From Pavlovales sp. CCMP2436 (lineage: Eukaryota > Haptophyta > Pavlovophyceae > Pavlovales), in NCBI GenBank assembly GCA_026770615.1, contig MU631451.1, positions 52,546 through 64,008 on the forward strand: a stretch of DNA of 11,463 nucleotides, written 5' to 3'. Position 1 is the stretch's first letter. Each line of letters opens with the position of its first letter. This document shows positions 1 through 7,724 of this stretch, piece by piece. The notes under the pieces are model-generated. The model saw only the letters and a list, made by a program, of their open reading frames with translations, was not told the DNA's origin and did no database searches. Position numbers and translations under genes: made by a program.

Positions 1-106
1 TATTAGCTATCTATCTATGGATATAAATATATATATTCACATTTATTTATTGAATGCATATAATACTATAACTACTAACCCAAATCCCTCCCCTCCCCCC
101 AACCAG

Positions 107-2901
107 GTCAGGGCGGCGGCGGCAGAGGAGGTGCGCCAGGAGGCCGCGGCGGAGTGTATGGCGCTGCGGGCGGCGCTACAGGCGGCGGAAGGGACGGCGG
201 CGGTGCGTTTTATGATGATGATGATGATGATGATAATGATATTTTTTCTTAGATCCTGACCATAGCGCTGCAGGCGGTGGAAGCTACGGCGGCGGTAAAT
301 ATTAAGTCACTTGTTTATTTTAGCGACAGCGGCAGTACGACAACTCCTTCCTTCCTTACCTAATCCAACCCAAGGAAAAAAACAAAACAAAAACTCAATT
401 GCGACATAAGCCGCCATTCATTCTGACTGTCCACACTTTGACTGTCCACCTTCTAGGTCCTGATTGTCCATTCCGACATTCCACATTCTGACTATCCTCT
501 CGTTGACTTTCCGCCCCCTGACTGTCCTCTCTGGCTGTTCTTTCTGACTACTCTCTCGTTCACTGTCCGCAGGCTGCGCTGCACGGACACTCAGCGGCTG
601 CAATGCCCTCCTACCCCCCCCCCTCCCCTCCTCGGACTGTCTCCTTTAATTGTTCCGTCTGACTATTCCTTCTGACTGTTCTCGTTCACTGTCCGCAGGC
701 TGCGCTGCACGGACAGTCAGTAGCACTCAGCGAGCGAGGCTCCGCCGAGTCCGCAAAGGCGAACGCAGAGTTGAGAGCGGCCGAGGCGGTAGGCAGGGCG
801 GCGATCGCCCAGGCCGCCGCGCGCGACGCGCACGCGGTCGCCGAGGCGCGCGCCGGCGAGGCGGTGGTAACGGGCGCGCGCGCGGCGGCGGCGGAGGCGC
901 GGGCGGTCGCTGCCGAGCGCGCCGCCTCTGACGGCGCGGCGCGCGCCGACGGGCAGTCGGCGGTATGACGCCAACCCCCGCCCTACGCGCTTCGCGCCTA
1001 CGCAGCCTGTGGCTAGCCCATGTGACTATCTTCCTTGCCTGACCATTTACCCCATGTCACCTCCATGCCAGGTGGCCGCCGCGGCGGAGCGCGGCGCGCG
1101 GGCCGCTCTCGCCGAGCGTGACACGGCCCGCGCCGAGGCGGCGCGGGCCGCCGAGTCGCGCGTGCGCGCGGAGGAGCGCGCCGAGGTCCTGGAGGCCGCT
1201 GCGGAGGATGGGGACGCGTGCGCGCACTCGGCGGTCGCCGCGCACGCCGCCGCGCTCGCGGAGGCGCACGCCGCGCTCGACGAGGCGACCGCGGCGGCGG
1301 CGGCGGCGGGCGCGGTGACGCGCGAGCTCGGGCGCGAGCGCGACGCGGCGCGCGCCGACGGCGCGGCGGCCGCGCGCGCGCTCGACCTGCTCGCGGGCGT
1401 AGCGGATGCGCTCGGCGGCGAGGCGGTCGAGCTCGCGCGGTCCGCAGCCGCCGCCGAGGCCGCCGCGGCGCGCGCGCGCGAGGCCACCGCCACCACCGCC
1501 AAGCGCGCGGGCGCAGAGGCGGCAGCGGCGCGCGACGCGGCACGGGACGCGGCGCGGGAAGCGCACGCCGAGCGCGCCGCCCGGCACGCCGCTGAGCGCT
1601 CCGCCGCGCAGGCGCGGGAGGCGTTGGCGGAGGCCGGGGAGGCGCTGGCCGCGGCACGGGCCGACGCGGTTGCGGCGGCCGACGCGGCGGAGGCGCGCGA
1701 GGCGGCCGCGCGCGCCGGCGCGAGCGCGCGGCTCGAGGCATTGGAGGCAAAGGGGGCGAGGCGCGAGGGCGGCTGGCACGAGCGCGCGGCGGCGCTGGAC
1801 GAGTCGCTCTCCGCGCAGGCCGACGGGCTGCGCGCGCAGCTCGCCGGGGCCTTGCGCGCTGCCGCGCTCTCCGAGTCCCAGCGCGTGGACGCGGCCGCGC
1901 GCGGCGAGCGGGCGCAGGGCGCAACCACCGCCGCCGAGGCCGCGCGCGCCGCTGACGCGCGGGCGGGCGCGCTCGCGCGCGCGGCGCTCCTCGAGCGCGC
2001 CGAGGCGGCGGAGGCGCGCACCCGCGCGGCGCTCGCGGCGGAGGTCCTGCGCGCGCCGTCGCCGCCGCTGCCGGGGACGACGACGGGGACCCAAACGGTG
2101 GCGGTTGGGGCGGCACAGGCGGTGGAGGCGGCAGATGTGCAGGCGCGTTCTCAGACGCCCGAGCGGACCGGAGATTCGTCCAAGTCGGACGGCGGACGGC
2201 GCGGCAGCGGCGGAGCCGGCGGGAGGCACTGGCGCGGCCCGGGAGGCTGCGTGGGGTGCGTGTGGGGCGAGGATGTCACCGCTTCGTCGCCGGGTCGCGG
2301 TGTGGCCGAGCCCGCCTGGCTGCTGGATGGCCTGTGGGCTCCCTTGCCAGAGCAGGCGAGGCCGCTTGCGCTGCCGCCACCCTTCTCTTCGCCCCCAGCC
2401 TCGCCGCGTCGAGGCAGCTTGGGCAGACCTGGCGAGCTCGGCGGCGGGCAGGCCCACCCATCCGACGCAGGCACGCCTGGGCCACCCGGCACTGGCGAGG
2501 GCGAGGGTCGGGGCAAGGCTGTCGACGCAACGCGCTCCGAGCTTCGGCGGCGGCTCGCAGAGATCGGCAACCTTGGGTTTGGCTTCGGCACGCCACCTGC
2601 AGCGGAGGAGCGCATGGCGGCCGGCTGTCCAGAATCTGGCCCGATGGGTGCCACGTTTGCGACGTTTGCATCGCCGCCGCCCGAGGCGCAGGCCGACGTG
2701 CGCGCAAGCGGCGTATTCGCAAGCGCGCGCACGCGGCCAAGCAGCGCCACGCTATCGCTCGTGCGCTCCGTGCGTGGCGCGCAGCCGGGAGCCGCTGCTG
2801 GCCTACGGACACACAGCCAGCAGGCGGCTGCGGCGCTTGCGGCCCCGGCGCGCGCCGGGCCGAGAGAACCTAGCAGAGGAAACCCGCTGCGCGCGCCTTG
2901 A
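107..2901 (+). CDS. Ala-rich coiled-coil protein, 5' partial, four visible exons
   Basis: Proposed exons are 107-202, 253-294, 699-962 and 1072-2901 (stop TGA at 2899). All are multiples of three, so every junction is phase 0. Introns 203-252, 295-698 and 963-1071 start GTGCGT, GTAAAT and GTATGA and end in AG. The first acceptor is preceded by CTAAC and a C/T tract, the last by CTGAC. The protein begins upstream of the window. Exons 1-4 up to about position 2050 are almost pure Ala/Glu/Arg/Asp with heptad-like spacing (for example AEARAVAAERAASDG), which indicates a long alpha-helical coiled coil. After that comes a roughly 280-residue Pro/Gly/Ser-rich tail with SPR-type basic-Ser-Pro motifs and one short helical patch, SELRRRLAEIGNLGFGFGTPP. 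No enzyme motif is visible. A structural or scaffold role is inference from composition only. Three long antisense frames overlap the last exon, but the third-position GC bias and the exon joining favour the plus strand. I found no AATAAA behind the stop. Confidence 0.65.
212..232 (+). repeat. (ATG)7 microsatellite inside a 50-nt intron
   Basis: Seven perfect ATG units fill almost half of the proposed intron 203-252 of the coiled-coil gene, followed by an AT-rich tract ending TTTTTTCTTAG. Read without splicing it would give a Met run, which is one reason to treat it as intron. Confidence 0.8.
421..681 (+). repeat. degenerate CTGACTGTCC array in intron
   Basis: About ten copies of a CTGACTGTCC-like motif lie in the 404-nt intron 295-698, for example at 423, 488, 518, 544, 659 and 672, with variants TTGACTGTCC (438), CTGATTGTCC (460) and TTGACTTTCC (503). 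Spacing is irregular, roughly 13-35 nt. Each copy combines a CTGAC branch-point-like core with a pyrimidine stretch, the same kind of sequence that precedes the acceptor at 1071. Confidence 0.6.
555..720 (+). repeat. 40-bp direct repeat containing a duplicated splice acceptor and exon start
   Basis: Positions 555-594 and 681-720 match at 39 of 40 bases, the one difference being C590 versus G716. Each copy carries the end of a pyrimidine tract, the acceptor ...CTGTCCGCAG and the first seven codons or so of the exon (AALHG...). The downstream copy leads into a long open exon (699-962). The upstream copy, whose exon would start at 573, runs into a 10-C tract and a stop at 660, so it is probably a dead or alternative acceptor. 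Confidence 0.75.
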
Positions 2902-4206
2902 GCCGGTTCAGGCAGCCGAGACCGCGCTATGCCCCCCGTCCGTGGCCCGTCGACAACGAACTTTAATTAGTACTATTACTCGAGTACATTGTTCCATCAT
3001 TACATAGTTATTAGTTTGCTCTGAGTCATGCATGAGAACGCGTGCGGCTTCCCGGCCCTTCAAAGGCCCAGGACCGAGAGAAGGCCAGGGGAGCCGTCAC
3101 ACGCCTCATAGGCGAACCGTGTGCCCTTCTCCGACGAAGAGCCATGTGATCGCACACCGCCTCAGGCAAACAAGGGCGCGACGGCAGCACCTGCGCGCCT
3201 CAAAGGCGACACGACGCGCTCGTGGAGCATACCTCCGGCAAGCACCAGACCCGTCTACACACCAGCGGTGCCATCTCCGGGCGCGGCGCGGCTGGAATCC
3301 GAGTCCCCGCGGCGTAGACGGCTGGGTTCTCAAAAGTTGTAAAAATCGCCATTTTGTATGTATTTAATTAGTTAATTTATTTGCGCTTGTATTTTATTAT
3401 TGGTGCACAATATTAAGCTACCCAAATTTGCCCCCTGGGGTTGGCGACTGGGCCTAACTTTCAGCGGGCGGGGACATCGGGAGGGCCTACAAATGTAGTG
3501 TGCACCCGATGCGACCAACCTTATGGCGCGGGGAGTATTCAATAGGTTGGGTTCCCGGCATGCTGTAGTCGACGAACCGTGTGGAGCCACATGCCGTTCG
3601 GGTAAGTTACGACCCTTGGGGCAAGGGGTCCTGTGGTCGCAGCACATCGCTGCGGACGCCACGACATGAGGATATAGCCAGTAATTAATCATATGATTAG
3701 CGATACGACCTTTCGTTAGCCTATTATGACCTACTGAATTCATTGCAGAAACTCTCGAAATTGTCAGCATGGCAGTCGTTGTCCCTACGTCGCTGCCGCT
3801 CTAGCCTGAGCCTCTCGCCGAGAGGCCGCTTGCCATCCAGGAGACTCGACGAGCGATATCACCTGCACCTCGGCCACGCAGCCCACAGGAGGCTACACGC
3901 GAGGGTGTTGATCACTCCCCATGCCGGCGTCCTCGCACATTTCTGATAAATGCATACATTAGAGCTTGCAGAGACGAATCCAGCGAGCCTACAGCGAGCG
4001 TTGGCTTCATGCATAAAGGGCTCACAAAGCTTGAATCGGTCGTCGTTCCCCACTTGCAGGCTGACAGGGGGTGACAGAAGCCAGAGCTCATGCCAGTAAC
4101 CAGGTCCACAAACAAGTTTCAGTTTCCATGGTCCAGCAAGATTTATTTAACATCCCCCGATTTGAAAAATAGCCCGAAGCACAGTATATCGGGCAGGTGC
4201 CCGAAG
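2902..4206. other. no recognisable gene; spacer with small palindromic motifs
   Basis: About 1.3 kb with only short unconvincing frames. The composition switches from GC-rich (3030-3330) to AT-rich patches (2960-3010, 3345-3410). Three copies of a GCCTCAnAGGC-type palindrome sit at 3103-3113, 3159-3167 and 3197-3207. The frames at 3032-3367 (+), 3372-3770 (-) and 3743-3946 (+) match no family I know and lack the local codon bias. I see no rRNA or tRNA here. TGTAA at about 3339 could be an algal-type polyadenylation motif, but it lies 440 bp from the nearest stop. Confidence 0.5.
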
Positions 4207-4225
4207 TACAGTCATAGACGGGCAT
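4172..4225 (+). repeat. 27-bp imperfect tandem repeat overlapping the MITE left end
   Basis: GCCCGAAGCACAGT at 4172-4185 recurs as GCCCGAAGTACAGT at 4199-4212. Both are followed within a few bases by CGGGCA, giving a unit of about 27 bp. The second copy runs into the left terminal inverted repeat, so the first looks like a decayed duplicate of the flank plus the element's first 15 or so bases. Confidence 0.55.
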
Positions 4226-4712
4226 TAAGAAAGCTGGGCATTAAGAAGCTGGGCCTCAATGTTGATGGGAAAAAGTGAAGAAACTGGGCCTCAAATAGCG
4301 AGGTGCCTTAAGAACGAAGAAAAAATCAGCCTCAATGTTTTGCGATTTTTGCTTATATTTTAAAGGGCGGATTTATAGGGGCCCCGCCGGGTAGAGTGCT
4401 TAGTCCCTACACCATTGTCCAAGCCTTTCCCCTCTTGCCCATGCCCTAGCAATTCCACTGTCCCTGTCTTTGGTCCTTCATAATAATCCCTGGCCTTATA
4501 GGGCATTATCTTGGGGCGGAAAATAACACCTGGAGCAATTAAGAAGTAACAGAAAGGGGACTTAAGAAACTGAGCCTCACTGCCGGTCAGTCAGCCAGAG
4601 CCAGATCAGCTATTAAGGAACTGGGCCTCACTGCCACTGGGGGCCTAAGAAACCCTAAGAAACTGGGCCTCAGTCGGATTCCCAGCTTTCTTAATGCCCG
4701 TCTATGACTGTA
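4207..4712. mobile_element. MITE with 30-bp perfect TIRs and TA flanks (Tc1/mariner-like)
   Basis: Positions 4209-4238 and 4681-4710 are exact reverse complements over 30 bp. The left arm begins CAGTCATAGACGGGCATTAA. Each arm is bordered on its outer side by TA (4207-4208 and 4711-4712), after which similarity stops. TA target duplication and CAGT-starting ends are typical of the IS630/Tc1/mariner superfamily. The 502-bp body has no transposase frame, so the element is non-autonomous. It carries about seven direct copies of a TAAGAAACTGGGCCTCA-like motif (near 4241, 4278, 4308, 4562, 4612, 4644 and 4656), related to the inner part of the left TIR. It ends 76 bp before the ARM-BTB start codon. 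The superfamily assignment is inference from the ends alone. Confidence 0.85.
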
Positions 4713-4787
4713 TGGCAAGACTCAGGACCCAGACTCCGGACCCGTTTCCAATATTTTGAATTTAGTTTCCCGCGCAATCTGGGCACG

Positions 4788-6215
4788 ATGGCGGCCAACG
4801 ACATTGAGGCGCTGGTGGCGCGCCTGCGGGGCCCAGACGCCGTTGACCAGGCGAACGCTGCAAACGCGCTGGCAGTGCTGGCCGGCGACGACGCGAGCCT
4901 CCCCGCACCCATCGTCGCCGCGGGCGCGCTGCCGCCGCTCGTGGAGGTGTTGCGCGTTGGCCCCAATATAAGCAAGGCGCACGCAGCGTGTGTGATTTCA
5001 TGGCTGGCCAAAGATGTGCCTATCCGCGTGCTCATCATCGCCGCGGGCGTGCTGCCACCGCTCTTGGAGGTGCTGCGCACTGGAACTATTTAGCAAGGCT
5101 TGCGCAGCTCATGCGATCGGAGAGCTGGCCAAGGATGCGGCCACACGCGCACCCATCGTCGCCGCCGGCGCGCTGCCGCCGCTCGTAGAGGCTCTGCGCG
5201 CTGGTTCTGAGAACAGCAGGGCGTTCACAGCTCGTACAATTGAAGAGCTAGCCAAGAATGTGGCCACCCCCGCGCTCATCGTCGCCGCGGGTGCGCTGCC
5301 GCTGCTCGTGGAGGTGCTGCGCGCTGGCACCAAGAATGGCAAGTACAACGCAAAGTGGGCGATCGGACAGCTGTCCAAGGATTCGGCCACCCGCGTGCTC
5401 ATCATCGCTGCGGGCGCACTGCCGCCGCTCGTGGAGCTGCTGCGCACTGGCCCCGAGGACTCTAAGGTGAGCGTAGCGTCTCTACTGGTACGGCTGGCCA
5501 TGGAGATGCAGCACGAGATCAGCGCCCTGCGGAGAGAGCGCGATGCGCTCGCCAAGGGTTACGAGACGGTCGCGTCCCTCGTTGGCCCGGTTGCAAAGGG
5601 GCACGACGTGGTCTTCCGCTTGCCTGGCGGCGAGCGGATTGGCGGCAGCCGGCTGCTGCTCGCGCACGTGTCGCCCTACTACGAGAGGCTGCTCCTCGGC
5701 GGCATGGCGGAGGGCACGGGCGACGTCAAGCCCGACCCGGACTTATCGTCGGCCGCGCACATCGCGCTGCTCGGCCAGTTGCACGCGCTGGGCCACGCCG
5801 CGCTCCCGGCCTCCCTCGATGTGCGGCTCGAGCTGCTCTGCCTCGCGGCCAAGGTGCGCGGCGCGCCCAGCGGCGAGGGGGGCAGCGGCGCAGACGCGGC
5901 TGTGCGCGTGTTCGAGCGATGCGAGCGCGCATTGCGTGACTCGCTCTGCGCGGGCAACTTCCTCGCCGTGCTGCTGCGGCTCAAGCCGTACGCCGCCGAG
6001 GTGCCGGGGCTCGTCGACGCGGCGCACGCGCTGGTGGTGGTGCACGTGGCCGCGGGCTCAAGCAGCCGGAGTGGAACGAATTCAGGAAGCAGTACCCGGA
6101 TTCCGCCTTTGACATTTTGGAGGGCATCGCGCTTAAGCAGGCCAGTGTCATCTCAGAGCTGACGCCGGAGGTGGACGGCTCGGGGGCGACGCGCAAACGG
6201 CCGCGCGCGACGTGA
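4788..6215 (+). CDS. armadillo-repeat/BTB domain protein with two frameshifts
   Basis: The ATG at 4788 opens MAANDIEALVARLRGPDAVD. Five near-identical armadillo-type units with the core IVAAGALPPLVEVLR start at 4911, 5034, 5155, 5278 and 5401. A short coiled linker follows (EISALRRERDALAKGYE), then from about 5602 a BTB/POZ domain (HDVVFRLPGGERI..., RLLLAHVSPYYERLLLGGM). The post-BTB helical part (CERALRDSLCAGNFLAVLLR) leads to EWNEFRKQYPDSAFDILEG and a basic nuclear-signal-like end (TRKRPRAT), with TGA at 6213. The frame breaks near 5085-5095, where the repeat spacing is 121 instead of 123 nt (a 2-nt loss), and again near 6050-6060 (a net loss of one). The total change is a multiple of three. 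ARM repeats bind protein partners, and BTB domains dimerise or dock Cullin-3. A substrate-adaptor or nuclear regulatory role is inference by analogy with plant ARM-BTB proteins. It may be a young pseudogene, or intact with assembly indels. Confidence 0.8.
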
Positions 6216-6659
6216 GCCGCAGGCATGCCATGGAGTCGAAAATAAACCTGGTCGCACGAAGGTTCTGAAGATGTGAAACCTCAGTCTGTCCTCACCCTCG
6301 CAACCTTGCCAGTTTCGAATCGCGTTTCTCGGTCAGGGCTCGTCGCCCTCGCGGCTCGCATTGGTAGTTAACTCTTAGTTAGCTAGTATGACCCTTAACA
6401 CACCCGCAAACGCCCTAAGCGTTGAGGGAAGTGGCTTTTGTGATATCTGCAGTGGGAGGGGGCGCTCAGCCCCTCTGAGCAGCAATCAGCCTTGATGAAG
6501 ATGGCTGCATTGGTACCTCTCAATCAAATTGAACATGCGCGCGGGTTGCGTGGCATTCATGCGCGCGGTTGCGCGGAAATGTTCACGCACTGTCTCAGAA
6601 TGTGAGCTGGTGGCCAAGTTAGTGTCGGCCGTGACTCTGAGGCGGTGAGGGTGTGACCG
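6216..6659. other. no recognisable gene
   Basis: After the AATAAA there is only unassigned sequence. A short direct repeat CATGCGCGCGG(G)TTGCG occurs at 6534-6550 and 6558-6573. A minus-strand frame at 6486-6773 crosses the 62-bp repeat and has no recognisable domain. Confidence 0.4.
6241..6246 (+). promoter_or_regulatory. polyadenylation signal AATAAA of the ARM-BTB gene
   Basis: A perfect AATAAA lies 25 nt behind the TGA at 6213-6215. Its closeness to the stop in the third reading-frame segment supports that segment as the true C-terminus. Confidence 0.55.
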
Positions 6660-6721
6660 TGTTGGTATAATTCCCACACGCCGTGCGGTTTCACCCGCGC
6701 CGTTGCCTGGCGCGCGGGCCG
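6660..6721. repeat. 62-bp direct repeat, copy 1
   Basis: Identical over 62 bp to 7663-7724. Starts TGTTGGTATAATTCCCACAC and ends GCGCGCGGGCCG. Sequence just outside the copies differs, apart from a weak resemblance on the right side (both reach a G-run followed by GCA). Confidence 0.85.
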
Positions 6722-6786
6722 CTCCCGTCAGGGGGCAAAGACTAGATATCACATCGTTGAACAACCAACACACGTAACGGATAGCA

Positions 6787-6811
6787 ATTTATTGGCAATC
6801 CGCCAATAAAT
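6787..6811. repeat. short hairpin ATTTATTGGC / GCCAATAAAT
   Basis: A perfect 10-bp inverted repeat with a 5-nt spacer AATCC. One mismatch further out, two more base pairs can form. It lies 65 bp to the right of 62-bp repeat copy 1. Its function is unknown. Confidence 0.6.
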
Positions 6812-7019
6812 CGCCAATCCGGTGCCAGGCAGGCTCATGCTGGCAGATCCGGTAGAAGCGCCAGGCACCCTTGTCTGGCAGCTACCAACACCCCCACACG
6901 AACTCATATCTCGTTGCTCACTGGTTGATGCAAGAGAACATGAGGGCGATCAGGTTGCGTCCAGACATCCACGGCGCACTGCGCGGCGGACGAGGGTGGG
7001 GCGGGATTGCGCGGCGAAC

Positions 7020-7217
7020 TTATTTGGTCGCCTTATCTCGGTCTTGATCTCGGCGGCGCGGCGGCTGGATGGTGCAGCTGCGCGACGCGGGCGACGGCAG
7101 TGCATCTCCGAGAGCGGAACGTTGCACTGCGGACTCTGCTGCGGTCTTGGTCTTGAAAATGGTGGACTCGGTGGTGGACGGCGACTGGACGGCGGCGCGT
7201 TCATGACGGCGCGGCAG
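7020..7217 (-). CDS. possible minus-strand exon, unknown product
   Basis: One minus-strand frame reads AAVQSPSTTESTIFKTKTAA and continues to TAA at 7020-7022, with coding-like codons (acc, gag, aag, gtg) and no ATG at a sensible place. The plus strand here offers only unconvincing Gly/Arg-rich frames. It could be a downstream exon of the small minus-strand frame at 7511-7663, but I found no clear splice pair. Confidence 0.2.
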   Translation of the reverse strand: MPRRHERAAVQSPSTTESTIFKTKTAAESAVQRSALGDALPSPASRSCTIQPPRRRDQDRDKATK

Positions 7218-7510
7218 CACAGCGCGGCAGCTTATCTTGGGCTTGTAGGGTGAGCGCTTGGCTCGGTGACTCGGCGGGGGTGCGTTGGCTCGGCAAGGAC
7301 TCGGCGGCTTGGCGCGGGCTAGGCGACGGCAGCAAGATCCTGGGAGTAGGCGGTCTTCGCTCTCCAGATGCAGGATGGCTGGGCGTGCGGTGCTTGGCGC
7401 GAGGCTCGGCGACGTCGTGCGGGCTCAGCAGGTCAGCGCGCCCCCTCGTCGGCTCTTGGTCTCATCTTGTACTAGCTGGGGTTCTCGTTACTCGTCGGTC
7501 TCGGTCTCTC

Positions 7511-7663
7511 TCATCTCGCGCTGTTGCCAGGCCGCGAGGAGTTCTTCTCGATCACGTTGATCTCGTTGTACTTGGGTCTCTGGTTCATCTCGTGGCAGCC
7601 GAAGGTGCTCAGCGTCTTGCAGGAGACCAGCTCCATGTTCGTCGTGGAGGAGGATGACGTCAT
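7511..7663 (-). CDS. small hypothetical protein (50 aa) starting at 62-bp repeat copy 2
   Basis: On the minus strand an ATG at 7663-7661 begins MTSSSSTTNMELVSCKTLST, continues GCHEMNQRPKYNEINVIEKN and stops at TGA (7513-7511). Codon choice is strongly coding-like: purine-rich first positions and almost all third positions G or C. The complementary plus frame has pyrimidine-rich first positions, as expected for an antisense shadow. The 62-bp repeat lies immediately upstream and overlaps the first base of the start codon, so that repeat could act as leader or promoter. I do not recognise the family. It may be one exon of a larger gene. Confidence 0.3.
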   Translation of the reverse strand: MTSSSSTTNMELVSCKTLSTFGCHEMNQRPKYNEINVIEKNSSRPGNSAR

Positions 7664-7724
7664 GTTGGTATAATTCCCACACGCCGTGCGGTTTCACCCG
7701 CGCCGTTGCCTGGCGCGCGGGCCG
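7663..7724. repeat. 62-bp direct repeat, copy 2
   Basis: Exact copy of 6660-6721, 1003 bp downstream and in the same orientation. It contains TATAAT and lies between the small minus-strand frame and the low-complexity start of the WW/Tudor-like gene, so it sits where a divergent promoter could be. That role is inference only. Confidence 0.85.

Noticed and set aside
421..681. CRISPR-like array
   Set aside because: The units are short, degenerate and irregularly spaced, lie in a eukaryotic intron, and show no spacer/repeat alternation.
1013..2457. Three long minus-strand open frames opposite the coiled-coil exon (up to 466 codons)
   Set aside because: They are shadows of very GC-rich plus-strand coding sequence: products are near-pure Arg/Ala/Pro, and only the plus frame joins upstream exons in phase.
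3372..3770. 132-codon minus-strand frame in the spacer
   Set aside because: No domain, mixed codon use and no supporting neighbours. I also considered rRNA-derived sequence here but could match no rRNA segment.
6300..6345. Possible tRNA (TTCGAATC T-loop-like string near 6315)
   Set aside because: No matching acceptor stem, D-arm or anticodon arm could be built around it.
7250..7657. 135-codon plus-strand frame and the overlapping minus frame 7488-7697
   Set aside because: They overlap the better-supported minus frame 7511-7663 and look like low-complexity readings of CTCGG-rich DNA.
6660..7724. LTR retrotransposon bounded by the 62-bp repeats
   Set aside because: The repeats are far shorter than LTRs, lack clear TG...CA ends and target duplications, and enclose no gag/pol motifs. 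They are kept only as a direct repeat.
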